A stretch of 64,000 bases of DNA from Anaerobacterium chartisolvens (lineage in GTDB: Bacteria; Bacillota; Clostridia; Acetivibrionales; DSM-27016): positions 77,974 to 141,973 of the forward strand of contig NZ_QPJT01000002.1 in the NCBI RefSeq assembly GCF_003337415.1, written 5' to 3'. The notes under the pieces are model-generated. The model was not told where the DNA came from, made no database searches, and worked only from the letters and a program-made list of their open reading frames with translations. The position numbers were made by a program, and so were the translations under genes. Below, piece after piece: positions 52,147 through 60,923 of the stretch (position 1 is its first letter; each line of letters begins with the position of its first letter).

Positions 52147-53241
52147 ATGATAAGACTATTTTTAAATTCATATTTTTTAAAAAGACAGCCCTTCAGTCTC
52201 ATTCATTTTATAACCAATAAATGCAATGCCTCCTGCAGCCACTGCTTTATTGATTTTGACAACCCCGAAATGTTTAAAAACGAGCTGACGCTTGAGGAGA
52301 TAGAAAGGCTGTCAAAAAAGCTGGGAAAAAGCCTGTTTAATATTAACCTTACAGGAGGAGAGCCTTTTTTAAGAGAGGATATTTTTGAGATAGCCCAAAT
52401 CTATTTCAGAAATACATCTATAAAATCCCTGTTTATAACCACAAACGGCACCTACACCTCACGGATTAAAAGCTTTGCGGATCGGTTTACAGCTTCGGGT
52501 ATAAAGGGAAAGGTTATTTTTTCAATATCAATAGACGGAATTGCAGAGGAGCATGATAAAAACAGGGGAGTACCCGGGCTTTTTGATAAAGCCATTGAGA
52601 CATATAGGGCAATTGAGGCATACAACAACAAAAGCCTTATAGCAAACATAGCTATTACAGTCACCGACACCAATTATGACAGGGTGCTTGAGGTGTATTC
52701 GCGTTTAAAGGAAATGGGAGTAGGGGCGGTTGTTTCCATATTAATGAGGGAGGCCGGAAAGGCAAAAATAAAGAATAAGGAGGCCATTCTCGATTCTTAT
52801 ATGGCACTTACCCGCAAAATACATGAGGATCAGCTCGCAAAAAGCACAAAAGGGTTTGGCAGTACCCTTCAGGGCACCGTTATGAACTCAAAAAATATTG
52901 TTTTAGAGAGGCTGCTTCCCGGGGTATATCTTAAAAGAAATTTTGTGGTTAACTGTTCTGCGGCAAGCCTGTTCGGGATTATTTATGCCAACGGAGAGGT
53001 TCACCCATGTGAAATGTTAAGCTTTAAGCTTGGAAATCTGAGAGACTATGACATGGATTTTTTAGTGCTGTGGAAAAACCAAAGGTCGGATGAATTCCGT
53101 AAGCTGATTAGAAAAACAAAATGCTCGTGCAGCTTTGAGTGTGCCTGGAGTATAAACATTATTTCCAATTTCAGATTTATTCCTCCTCTTTTGGGCAATT
53201 GCATAAGACTGGTGTCAGGGAAGGAGATGAAACATGGATAA
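52147..53241 (+). CDS. Radical SAM/SPASM-domain enzyme
   Basis: A 364-residue radical SAM protein. The cluster motif is C-x3-C-x2-C in TNKCNASCSHCFIDFDN, then LTGGEPFLRED and FSISIDGIAEEHD. The C-terminal SPASM-like cysteines are in ANGEVHPCEML and TKCSCSFECAW. Such enzymes modify peptides, sugars or lipids; flanked by two glycosyltransferases it likely alters the surface glycan or its lipid (inference). ATG 52147 with GGGTGA upstream is used; GTG 52138 is an alternative. It overlaps the next gene by 8 bp. Confidence 0.88.
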   Translation: MIRLFLNSYFLKRQPFSLIHFITNKCNASCSHCFIDFDNPEMFKNELTLEEIERLSKKLGKSLFNINLTGGEPFLREDIFEIAQIYFRNTSIKSLFITTNGTYTSRIKSFADRFTASGIKGKVIFSISIDGIAEEHDKNRGVPGLFDKAIETYRAIEAYNNKSLIANIAITVTDTNYDRVLEVYSRLKEMGVGAVVSILMREAGKAKIKNKEAILDSYMALTRKIHEDQLAKSTKGFGSTLQGTVMNSKNIVLERLLPGVYLKRNFVVNCSAASLFGIIYANGEVHPCEMLSFKLGNLRDYDMDFLVLWKNQRSDEFRKLIRKTKCSCSFECAWSINIISNFRFIPPLLGNCIRLVSGKEMKHG

Positions 53242-54241
53242 TTTTTTTTCGGTTATTATACCATGCTACAATGCGGAAAAGGTAATACAATATTGCCTTG
53301 ATTCAATAAAAAAATCCACCTCCGCAAACTATGAAATAATCTGTGTGGACGATTTTTCCGGTGACGGAACTGTTGAGCTTATAAAAAAATACCGGGATGT
53401 AAAGCTGATTTGCATGGAAAAAAACAGGGGAGCGGCTGTGGCAAGGAATGAGGGGGCTAAACATGCGGGAGGGAATATCCTTTTGTTTATTGACTCAGAT
53501 GTGGTAATTATGGCCGATACAATAGAAAAGATACAGGCTTCCTTTAGAGAAAACAACGCCGACGCGATAGTGGGAATATATTCTTCGGACCATCCCTTTA
53601 AGGAGGCCGCCTCCAACTATAAAAATCTGCACCTTCGGTATACCAGAATGGTTATGAATAAGGAAGTGCATGTATTTGACGGAAGCTGCGTTGCGATAAA
53701 AAAGAAGGTTTTTGATTCGGTATCGGGCTTTGATGAAAACATAAGGATTCTTGCGGGGGAGGACTGGGATCTTTCCAACAGAATTTGGGCAATGGGCTAC
53801 AGGATTATTTTAGATAAGGATATCCCGTTTATACATAGAAAGCACTATACCTCCGCAAGTTTGTTCAGGACGGACTTAAGAAAAGCCTTCGGGGTAGTTA
53901 AATTAATGCTCAGGACAAGGAACAGGAAGCGCGGGCTGGTTAAGAGTGATACTGCGGGTTCTTTGCCCGTTTTAATGATATTTTCCATGCTTATGGTGTT
54001 TTTATTGATACCGTCAATGCTGCTGGTATTTGTAAGTGCAAAAATAGCTCCTGCCGTTTTTCTGCTTTTAATTCTGATGATTTTTTTATGCAATAAGAAA
54101 TATTTCTTATTTATGTGCAAAGAAAAAAGCTTCTTATTTATGCTTGCCTCCATGGGCCTTTTTGCTCTTTATGTATGGAGCATGATTCTAGGCTTTGCGG
54201 GGGGTATACTGGACTATTATTTGCTGAAGCATAAATATTAG
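53234..54241 (+). CDS. Family 2 glycosyltransferase with C-terminal membrane helices
   Basis: A 335-residue GT-A enzyme: FSVIIPCYNAEKVIQYCLDS, ICVDDFSGDGTVELI, LLFIDSDVVIM (DxD) and AGEDWDLSNRIWAMGY (acceptor site). Three hydrophobic helices follow (from about residue 245), anchoring it in the membrane. It probably adds a sugar to a lipid-linked acceptor. Overlap with the radical SAM gene suggests coupled expression. Confidence 0.9.
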   Translation: MDNFFSVIIPCYNAEKVIQYCLDSIKKSTSANYEIICVDDFSGDGTVELIKKYRDVKLICMEKNRGAAVARNEGAKHAGGNILLFIDSDVVIMADTIEKIQASFRENNADAIVGIYSSDHPFKEAASNYKNLHLRYTRMVMNKEVHVFDGSCVAIKKKVFDSVSGFDENIRILAGEDWDLSNRIWAMGYRIILDKDIPFIHRKHYTSASLFRTDLRKAFGVVKLMLRTRNRKRGLVKSDTAGSLPVLMIFSMLMVFLLIPSMLLVFVSAKIAPAVFLLLILMIFLCNKKYFLFMCKEKSFLFMLASMGLFALYVWSMILGFAGGILDYYLLKHKY

Positions 54242-54259
54242 AGCTTATTTATATTTATA

Positions 54260-54464
54260 TATATAGGATGCAATAAAGATTTTACAAACATGGAGGATAT
54301 AATTGCTTACAGAAATTTTTAATAGCAACGAAAAGACGCCTTGCGGGGAAATGTCTCACGGGTATGTCATCAGGCGCTTTTCTTAGATGTATTCCTTACG
54401 GGTCAAAAAAATTTCTTCCATCAAGTTATATCCTCCATGTAAAATCTTTATTGCTAAATATACA
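54260..54464 (+). repeat. Palindromic hairpin element, copy E (long, 205 bp)
   Basis: Nearly identical to copy B in the interior, with the A:T arm pair (GATGCAATAAAG / CTTTATTGCTAAATAT). The left arm has CATGGAGG like copy D. It lies between the glycosyltransferase and the EEP-domain gene. Confidence 0.9.
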
Positions 54465-54483
54465 GGAAAGAGGAAAATTGCAA

Positions 54484-55569
54484 ATGCATAAAATAAAAAA
54501 TCCTTTTGGCTCCACACTAAGAATTCTGTCAGTGCTGTGGCTTATATTCATGTTTTTTCATGTGATGCTTACAGGCAAAGTATTTTTATGGAGCTTTTTT
54601 GGAAGCATACCCACATTCTTTTTTGTAATAATTCCGCTAGCGTTTCTTGTCTGTGAGGTGCTGGGGAAGAAAAAAAATGTGCTTGCGCTGTTTATGGCGG
54701 CAATATCACTGGTTATGGGATTTACGCAGCTTGATATTAATCTTTTCCGGCAGAAGGGCGGCAACGCAGCCTCGGATATTTATAAGGAAATAAAAATATT
54801 CAACTGGAATACTGAGTGCTGGGATCAAAATAAGGACAAGGATGAGCTGTATCGCTTTTTAAAAAAACAGGATGCCGATATATATATTCTTCAGGAATAC
54901 TTATATGGCTCCATAGATCCCCAAAGCCCGGGGATCGACAAATCGAGGCTTTTTAATATTTGCTCCGCCGTCCCGGGCTTTCCTCCTGCCTATTTGGAAA
55001 TTGACGACACTGAAAGAATGAGGAAGGAATTTCCGGGATATTATCTGGCGGTCAATAAGCAATTTGTCGTTATCTCGCGTTTTCCGATACAAGCCTCTCA
55101 TGCTGATTATTCTGACCAATACTCGGTAAATGATATTGAAATCTACGGCAGAGCAGTGCGGTTTTTTAATGTTCATATGCTGCTCCATATAGAACCTGTA
55201 AACCCATTTACGCGGCATTTCTATGAGACTATGGAAAGGAGGTATGCTGCAAGGCGGATAGGATTTGACAACCTGAGGAGGGATATTGAAAATACGTCTA
55301 TGCCTTATTTTATATCGGGAGACTTCAATTCCACCAAAGCAATGGGGGTTATGGACATGCTTACGAAAGATAACACAGATGCCGTTAAATACTCGGATGA
55401 GCTTATTCCTCTTACATTTAACTTTAAGGGATTAAAATTCTGGAGGTTTGACTATGCATTCATACCGCGTGATAATACAAACATACAGATTAAGGAATAT
55501 AAAGGCATTTATCACCAGGGGCTTTCGGATCATGATGGACTGAAAATTGTTTTGAGACTTAATATATGA
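54484..55569 (+). CDS. Membrane protein with endonuclease/exonuclease/phosphatase (EEP) domain
   Basis: A 361-residue protein with three N-terminal hydrophobic helices (about residues 10-85) and an EEP domain: IFNWNTECWDQNKD, DIYILQEYLYG (metal-binding Glu), SGDFNSTKAM and the catalytic end LSDHDGLKIVL. The fold cleaves phosphodiesters of nucleic acids, sphingomyelin or inositol phosphates; beside a glycolipid cluster it may act on a lipid-linked or polymer phosphodiester (inference). The frame is open back into copy E (54364), but ATG 54484 with AAGAGG upstream is preferred. Confidence 0.8.
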   Translation: MHKIKNPFGSTLRILSVLWLIFMFFHVMLTGKVFLWSFFGSIPTFFFVIIPLAFLVCEVLGKKKNVLALFMAAISLVMGFTQLDINLFRQKGGNAASDIYKEIKIFNWNTECWDQNKDKDELYRFLKKQDADIYILQEYLYGSIDPQSPGIDKSRLFNICSAVPGFPPAYLEIDDTERMRKEFPGYYLAVNKQFVVISRFPIQASHADYSDQYSVNDIEIYGRAVRFFNVHMLLHIEPVNPFTRHFYETMERRYAARRIGFDNLRRDIENTSMPYFISGDFNSTKAMGVMDMLTKDNTDAVKYSDELIPLTFNFKGLKFWRFDYAFIPRDNTNIQIKEYKGIYHQGLSDHDGLKIVLRLNI

Positions 55570-55680
55570 TATTGAATACTTCAAAATGTAGTTTTGGAGC
55601 ATCAAACCTTCATAAAGACTCCCATAAAAGTTTCAAATGACCTCAAAGTAAAAAATATTTGCATATTTATAAGCGTAAAC

Positions 55681-55709
55681 TTGCAAAAGTTAATATGATG
55701 TATTAAAAT
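55681..55709 (+). promoter_or_regulatory. Promoter of the AspT-type aminotransferase gene
   Basis: TTGCAA (55681-55686), 17 nt, TAAAAT (55704-55709). No other signal stands out in 55570-55782. Confidence 0.5.
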
Positions 55710-55782
55710 TAATTTCATAGGATACATTGTAAACTTAAGGCGGGGAATATTTTAATAACATATAAATGGGGGCATTGTAAAA

Positions 55783-57093
55783 ATGAAGGAGTTAGAGTCA
55801 TTTGACATTTCACAAATGCAGGAGTATATATCAGAGCTTGAGGGCAGGTACAAGCAGTTTAAGGATCTGGGGCTTAAGCTTGATATGTCCCGCGGAAAGC
55901 CATGTCCGGAGCAGCTTGACCTCTCGGCGGGAATTCTTGACTTTCCGCTCAGCACCGATACCTGCAAGGCATCTGACGGAACCGACTGCCGAAACTACGG
56001 GGGTATTGACGGCTTGCCTGAAATGAAGGCAATATTTGCCGAAATGCTTGAGGTAAGCACTAAAGAGGTTATTATAGGCGGAAATTCAAGCCTGAATATG
56101 ATGCATGATGCCGTTGCGCGCGCAATGCTTTTGGGAGTCTGCGGAGGGAAGACGCCATGGTCAAAGCTTCCGAAGGTGAAGTTTTTATGCCCCGTGCCGG
56201 GGTACGACCGTCATTTCGGGATATGCCAGCTTATGAATATTGAAATGATAAATGTCGATATGACAGAAGATGGGCCTGATATGGATGCGGTGGAGGAGCT
56301 TGTTTCAAAGGACAAAGCAATCAAGGGAATATGGTGTGTCCCAAAATACAGTAATCCTGACGGAATAACCTTTTGCGATGAAGTGGTTGACAGGCTGGCG
56401 AAAATGGAGACAAAGGCGGATGATTTCAGAATATTCTGGGATAATGCGTATATAGTCCATCATTTAGAGGACGAAGGGGATAAGCTGAAGAACCTGCTTG
56501 AGGCGTGCAAGGAAGCGGGGAATCCCGATAGGGCATTTATATTTGCCTCCACCTCAAAAATAAGCTTCCCGGGAGCCGGTGTAGCGGCAATGGCCGCAAG
56601 TGAGGACAACATTAATTTTATAAGGAAGCAGCTGTCCAAGCAGACAATAGGCCCCGACAAGATAAACCAGCTCAGGCATACGGCATACTTTAAAAGCCTT
56701 GATGATATAAAGCAGCATATGAAAAAGCACAGCGCAATAATAAAGCCCAAATTCGATGCGGTGCTCGACATATTGGAAAAAGAGCTGGGAGGAAGGGATA
56801 TTGCATGGTGGAATAAGCCGCGGGGAGGCTATTTTATAAGCCTGAACACTCTTGACGGGTGTGCGGGAGAGGTGTACGACATGGCCGGCAAGGCAGGGGT
56901 TACTCTGACAAACGTCGGGGATACCTTCCCTTACGGAAAGGACCCCAGAGACAGGAATATTCGCATAGCTCCGACATATCCCTCCCTTGAGGATTTAAAG
57001 AGCGCGATAGAAATTTTGTGCATATGCATAAAGCTGGTAAGCGCTAAGAGGAAGCTTCAGGCGGCGGGCGCACAAGGCATAGAAATCGCATAG
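55783..57093 (+). CDS. Aspartate aminotransferase, AspT/MocR-like subgroup
   Basis: A 436-residue fold-type I PLP enzyme resembling the PF12897 group that includes the AspT of Corynebacterium. Visible are LKLDMSRGKPCPEQLDL, DCRNYGGIDGLPEMKAIF, CPVPGYDRHF, WDNAYIVHHL and the PLP lysine in FASTSKISFPGAGVAAMA. It probably interconverts aspartate and oxaloacetate. It ends just before the repeat/GIY-YIG unit. Confidence 0.88.
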   Translation: MKELESFDISQMQEYISELEGRYKQFKDLGLKLDMSRGKPCPEQLDLSAGILDFPLSTDTCKASDGTDCRNYGGIDGLPEMKAIFAEMLEVSTKEVIIGGNSSLNMMHDAVARAMLLGVCGGKTPWSKLPKVKFLCPVPGYDRHFGICQLMNIEMINVDMTEDGPDMDAVEELVSKDKAIKGIWCVPKYSNPDGITFCDEVVDRLAKMETKADDFRIFWDNAYIVHHLEDEGDKLKNLLEACKEAGNPDRAFIFASTSKISFPGAGVAAMAASEDNINFIRKQLSKQTIGPDKINQLRHTAYFKSLDDIKQHMKKHSAIIKPKFDAVLDILEKELGGRDIAWWNKPRGGYFISLNTLDGCAGEVYDMAGKAGVTLTNVGDTFPYGKDPRDRNIRIAPTYPSLEDLKSAIEILCICIKLVSAKRKLQAAGAQGIEIA

Positions 57094-57141
57094 AGGCTTG
57101 TTTGGATAACAGGGCAATCGTATTTAAAATTTTCGAAGTTT

Positions 57142-57812
57142 GCCACTTGACCGTCATCCTGAGCGGACAGCGAAGGATCTGCGCTACAGTAAAGAATATG
57201 TGTGTTTGCCACTTGACCGTCATCCTGAGCGGACAGCGAAGGATCTGCGCTACAGTAAAGAATATGTGTGTTTGCCACTTGACCGTCATCCTGAGCGAAC
57301 AGCGAAGGATCTCTGCGCTACAGTAAAGAATATGTGTGTTTGCCACTTGACCGTCATCCTGAGCGAACAGCGAAGGATCTCTGCGCTACAGTAAAGAATA
57401 TGTGTGTTTGCCACTTGACCGTCATCCTGAGCGAACAGCGAAGGATCTCTGCGCTACAGTAAAGAATATGTGTGTTTGCCACTTGACCGTCATCCTGAGC
57501 GAACAGCGAAGGATCTCTGCGATACAGTAAGAATATCTGTGTTTGCCACTTGACCGTCATCCTGAGCGAACAGCGAAGGATCTCTGCGATACAGTAAAGA
57601 ATATCTGTGTTTGCCACTTGACCGTCATCCTGAGCGAACAGCGAAGGATCTCTGCGATACAGTAAAGAATATCTGTGTTTGCCACTTGACCGTCATCCTG
57701 AGCGAACAGCGAAGGATCTCTGCGATACAGTAAAGAATATCTGTGTTTGCCACTTGACCGTCATCCTGAGCGAACAGCGAAGGATCTCTGCGATACAGTA
57801 AAGAATATCTGT
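57142..57812 (+). repeat. Tandem array, ten units of 66-68 bp
   Basis: Units start with GCCACTTGACCGTCATCCTG at 57142, 57208, 57274, 57342, 57410, 57478, 57545, 57613, 57681 and 57749. Each contains the weak palindrome ATCCTGAGCGAACAGCGAAGGAT. Units 1-2 read GCGGACAG and lack a CT (66 bp), units 3-5 read GCGAACAG and CTCTGCGCTAC with ATGTGTG, units 6-10 read GCGATAC with ATCTGTG. There are no unique spacers. The core CATCCTGAGCGAA...GAAGGATCT is, from memory, a sequence scattered through many unrelated bacterial genomes. Confidence 0.95.
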
Positions 57813-57910
57813 AAAAGTACGATATATACACTGAAGAATAGACATCAGAAGCGGTATAAATGTGTATTAGACACGGAATAACTAGAGAAAGTAATATTTG
57901 GGTGGTCGTA

Positions 57911-58204
57911 ATGAGTGAACACTGTTACGTATATATATTAACCAACAAATTAAATACAGTTCTTTACACAGGTGTAACCAACGATCTAGTAAGAAGGATA
58001 TTTGAACATAAAGAAAAAATGGTCGAGGGTTTTACAAAAAAATATAATGTTAACAAGCTTGTATATTATGGGGTATTTAGTGATATTAAATCGGCAATAC
58101 AAAGGGAAAAGCAAATTAAAGGAATTACTCGACAAAAGAAAATCAACCTAATAAATATTATGAACAAGGACTGGAAAGACTTATATCGAGATATTTGCGG
58201 GTAA
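57911..58204 (+). CDS. Small GIY-YIG nuclease-domain protein
   Basis: A 97-residue single-domain GIY-YIG protein. The two motif strands are YVYIL (6-10) and LYTGVTN (18-24); Arg28/29 in NDLVRRIFEHK and Glu66 in AIQREKQIKGITRQKKINLI are the likely catalytic residues. The family is usually called UPF0213/YhbQ-like. ATG 57911 has a weak GGGTGGT upstream; the frame is open to 57860. Neighbours are ten direct repeat units 99 bp upstream and one inverted unit 31 bp downstream, which suggests that the nuclease recognises or mobilises these repeats (inference). Confidence 0.88.
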   Translation: MSEHCYVYILTNKLNTVLYTGVTNDLVRRIFEHKEKMVEGFTKKYNVNKLVYYGVFSDIKSAIQREKQIKGITRQKKINLINIMNKDWKDLYRDICG

Positions 58205-58234
58205 AAATGAAATTTTTATAGCGAGAGCTAAGAA

Positions 58235-58281
58235 TCTTACTGTAGTGAAGAGATCCTTCGCTAGTCGCTCAGGATGACGGT
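58235..58281 (-). repeat. Single inverted copy of the array unit
   Basis: The reverse strand reads ACCGTCATCCTGAGCGACTA then GCGAAGGATCTCTTCACTAC and AGTAAG, matching most of an array unit (including CTACAGTAA) with a few differences. It faces the array across the GIY-YIG gene. Confidence 0.88.
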
Positions 58282-58349
58282 GCCGGGGTTTCTATATGCG
58301 TATTAATTATAATGCGATTGCCCTGTTTTGGCATTGATAAACAATTGAC

Positions 58350-58378
58350 TTGATTTGTTGCTTTATCAGTATTATAAT
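58350..58378 (+). promoter_or_regulatory. Promoter candidate upstream of purB
   Basis: TTGATT (58350-58355), 17 nt, TATAAT (58373-58378), start near 58385. A second possible -10 TATAAT at 58584-58589 with a poor TGGATT -35 box is nearer the gene. Confidence 0.5.
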
Positions 58379-58384
58379 TGATTT

Positions 58385-58622
58385 TGGATTTCAAATGGGC
58401 AAGCCCTTTTAAAAAGGGCAGGCACTGTCGGGAATTCTTAAGTATCAATCTCATATTTATAAATATCTACGCGGGGAGTGCAAATGCCCCGCAATTTTTT
58501 TGCCTGCGGACAAATCGCTAATTGAACATCCATGACTTTAACATTACCCGCAACAGCCACTGGATTTAAATAATAAAAATATGTATAATAAATAACATAA
58601 TTTCACTGGAGGTAGATATAAT
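58385..58622 (+). promoter_or_regulatory. purB leader with internal terminator
   Basis: After the predicted start the leader holds the hairpin GCCCTTT/AAAGGGC (around 58403-58421) and then the terminator at 58471-58501, before the GGAGG of purB. The order promoter, hairpin, terminator, gene is that of an attenuator or riboswitch. I do not recognise a known aptamer, and the second promoter candidate near 58584 could make it just the end of an upstream transcript. Confidence 0.35.
58471..58501 (+). terminator. Terminator in the purB leader
   Basis: GCGGGG (58471-58476) pairs with CCCCGC (58487-58492), followed by AATTTTTTT. Confidence 0.75.
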
Positions 58623-60050
58623 TTGAGAAAAACATATGAAAGTCCCTTTAATGCAAGATATGCAAGCCCCGAGATGCAGGAGATCTTCTCCCCGGATATG
58701 AAGTTCAAAACATGGAGAAGGCTTTGGATTGCCTTAGCTGAAGCGGAAAAGGAGCTGGGGCTTAATATAACCGATAAGCAGATTGAAGAACTGAAAAGCC
58801 GCAAGGATGATATAAACTATGATGTTGCGGAGAAGAAGGAAAAGGAATTCAGGCACGATGTAATGGCGCATGTACACGCATATGGAGAGCAGTGCCCCGG
58901 AGCAAGGGGAATAATACATTTAGGGGCTACCTCCTGCTATGTGGGAGACAACACCGATATAATTGTAATGAACGAGGCGTTGAAGCTTGTAAAGAATAAG
59001 CTTGTAAATGTCGTGAAAAAGCTTTCGGAATTTGCCGTAAATTACAAGGATATGCCTACCTTAGGCTTTACACATTACCAGCCGGCCCAGCTTGTGACGG
59101 TGGGCAAAAGGGCGTGTCTGTGGATTCAGGATCTGTTATTGGATATTGAAGAGGTTGAGTTTGTCATTTCATCAATGAAGCTGCTGGGCTCAAAAGGCAC
59201 CACCGGCACGCAGGCCAGCTTTTTAAGCCTATTTGACGGGGATCATGAAAAGGTGAGGCGGCTTGAAGCTATTATAGCCGATAAAATGGGCTTTGACAGT
59301 GTGTTCCCGGTATCGGGCCAGACATATACAAGGAAGCTTGACAGCAGAGTATTGAATGTATTGAGCCAGATCGCCCAAAGCGCGTATAAGTTCAGCAATG
59401 ATATGAGGCTTTTGCAGAGCATGAAGGAAATTGAGGAGCCGTTTGAAGAAAAGCAGATAGGCTCGTCGGCAATGGCATATAAGAGAAATCCCATGAGAAG
59501 CGAAAGGATTTCATCTCTTGCAAGGTATGTAATAGTGGATGCCTTAAATCCTGCCATTACAGCCTCTACCCAATGGTTCGAGAGGACTCTTGACGATTCC
59601 GCAAATAAAAGAATAAGCGTGCCGGAGGCATTTTTGGCTGTCGATGCCATACTTAACATATACATCAATGTTTCGGAGGGGCTTGTGGTCTATCCTAAGG
59701 TTATACACAGGCATGTTATGGAGGAGCTTCCGTTCATGGCAACCGAAAACATAATGATGGAGGCTGTTAAGCGCGGAGGCGACAGGCAGGAGCTGCATGA
59801 AAGGATAAGGGTTCATTCCCTTGAGGCGGCAAAGCAGGTTAAGGTTGAAGGGAAAAAGAACGATCTTATGGAAAGAATAGCTTCCGACAACATGTTCGGA
59901 ATGACTCTCGAGGAGCTGTATTCGGTGCTGGAGCCTAAAAATTATGTGGGAAGAGCCCCCGAGCAGGTTGACGACTTTATAAGCCAATTTGTGAGGCCTG
60001 TTCTGGAAAAGAATTATACAGGAGATATAGACGTAATTCTCAAGGTTTAA
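58623..60050 (+). CDS. purB: Adenylosuccinate lyase
   Basis: A 475-residue member of the fumarase/aspartase superfamily that catalyses two fumarate-releasing steps of purine synthesis (SAICAR to AICAR, adenylosuccinate to AMP). It shows [33 protein letters not shown], and the flexible signature loop [17 protein letters not shown] with its catalytic serine. The length and the [10 protein letters not shown] form match the longer, eukaryote-like PurB. TTG 58623 follows GGAGG. Confidence 0.96.
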   Translation: MRKTYESPFNARYASPEMQEIFSPDMKFKTWRRLWIALAEAEKELGLNITDKQIEELKSRKDDINYDVAEKKEKEFRHDVMAHVHAYGEQCPGARGIIHLGATSCYVGDNTDIIVMNEALKLVKNKLVNVVKKLSEFAVNYKDMPTLGFTHYQPAQLVTVGKRACLWIQDLLLDIEEVEFVISSMKLLGSKGTTGTQASFLSLFDGDHEKVRRLEAIIADKMGFDSVFPVSGQTYTRKLDSRVLNVLSQIAQSAYKFSNDMRLLQSMKEIEEPFEEKQIGSSAMAYKRNPMRSERISSLARYVIVDALNPAITASTQWFERTLDDSANKRISVPEAFLAVDAILNIYINVSEGLVVYPKVIHRHVMEELPFMATENIMMEAVKRGGDRQELHERIRVHSLEAAKQVKVEGKKNDLMERIASDNMFGMTLEELYSVLEPKNYVGRAPEQVDDFISQFVRPVLEKNYTGDIDVILKV

Positions 60051-60065
60051 GGCTGTAAAATATTG

Positions 60066-60094
60066 TTGAAGAATAACCGATAATACTATAGAAT
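60066..60094 (+). promoter_or_regulatory. Promoter of the second GntR regulator gene
   Basis: TTGAAG (60066-60071), 17 nt, TAGAAT (60089-60094). Confidence 0.5.
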
Positions 60095-60144
60095 TAGTTA
60101 AGGCGTAATTATGTCAGGAAATGTTTGTGTGAGGAGGCTCTCTT

Positions 60145-60882
60145 GTGATAAACAAATATAGTGATGTACCTTTATATTGCCAGCTAAAAGCATTAGTACT
60201 TAAGAAAATAGACAGCGGCGACTATGCACAGGACTCAAAAATACCTTCCGAGCAGGAGCTGTGTGATATATACAATATCAGCAGGCCGACTGTCCGCCAG
60301 GCAATAAGCGAATTGACAAACAGCGGATATTTGTATAAAGAGAAGGGCAAGGGCACATTTGTTTCCAAATCCAAGACGCATATTGACATAAAAAGCTATT
60401 CAGGCTTTACCGATTCACTTTTAGACAGTGAGGTACCCGGAGAAAAAGAGATTATTTCTATAGCTGTTATAAAAAACACCGAATTTCAGAAGCTGGACGA
60501 GGTTTTTACTATTTTGCGGAACCAGAGGGTGGATTTTGCCGAGATAAAGTATGTTTCCGTACGGAACGGAGAGGTATTTGCGTTAAATGTCTCTTATATA
60601 CCCATAAGCCTGTTTCCCAATATAGTTGAGGATATAAAAGACAAAAAGCCGTCCTACGATATAATGAGAGGGAAGTACCCGTTAATACCCGCTAAAACAA
60701 AGAGCTGCCTTGAGGTCATATATGCCGAGCAGTGTGATTCGCAGTTTTTGCAGGTTCAGACGGGACAAGCCCTTATAAGAATAGAGAATGTTTTGTACTC
60801 CAAGAGCTCTCAGGCGGTGGAGCATGTTATAACAAAATACCGCGCGGATAAATGCAAGCTTATTTTTGAAAATTCCAGATAA
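60145..60882 (+). CDS. GntR-family regulator with UTRA domain
   Basis: A 245-residue HutC-type regulator: winged helix with IPSEQELCDIYNISRPTVRQ and GYLYKEKGKGTFVSK, then a UTRA domain (LRNQRVDFAEIKYVSVRNGE, ALIRIENVLYSKSSQAVEHV). It is only distantly similar to the GntR protein at 2997. GAGGAGG precedes GTG 60145. Likely targets are its own gene and the downstream dedA-mtnA genes (inference from adjacency). Confidence 0.9.
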   Translation: MINKYSDVPLYCQLKALVLKKIDSGDYAQDSKIPSEQELCDIYNISRPTVRQAISELTNSGYLYKEKGKGTFVSKSKTHIDIKSYSGFTDSLLDSEVPGEKEIISIAVIKNTEFQKLDEVFTILRNQRVDFAEIKYVSVRNGEVFALNVSYIPISLFPNIVEDIKDKKPSYDIMRGKYPLIPAKTKSCLEVIYAEQCDSQFLQVQTGQALIRIENVLYSKSSQAVEHVITKYRADKCKLIFENSR

Positions 60883-60923
60883 GTTATGCATAATGCGGGT
60901 TTGCGAAAAAGGAGACAGCATGG

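Larger units (their letters stand above)
57108..58327 (+). mobile_element. Candidate mobile unit: tandem array plus GIY-YIG gene inside terminal inverted repeats
   Basis: AACAGGGCAATCGTATT (57108-57124) recurs inverted at 58311-58327 with 16 of 17 matches. Between them lie ten tandem copies of a 66-68 bp unit, a GIY-YIG nuclease gene and one inverted copy of the unit. The unit occupies the gap between the aminotransferase gene and the purB promoter. The arrangement (small nuclease flanked by inverted palindromic repeats it may act on) parallels REP/RAYT loci, but the enzyme family differs. Confidence 0.55.

Noticed and set aside
57142-57812. CRISPR-like array
   Set aside because: Units are tandem copies over their full length; there are no unique spacers of constant size and no cas genes.
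57044-57831. Long open frames on both strands across the tandem array
   Set aside because: They are produced by the 66-68 bp repeat unit itself, change frame when the unit length changes and have no ribosome binding sites.
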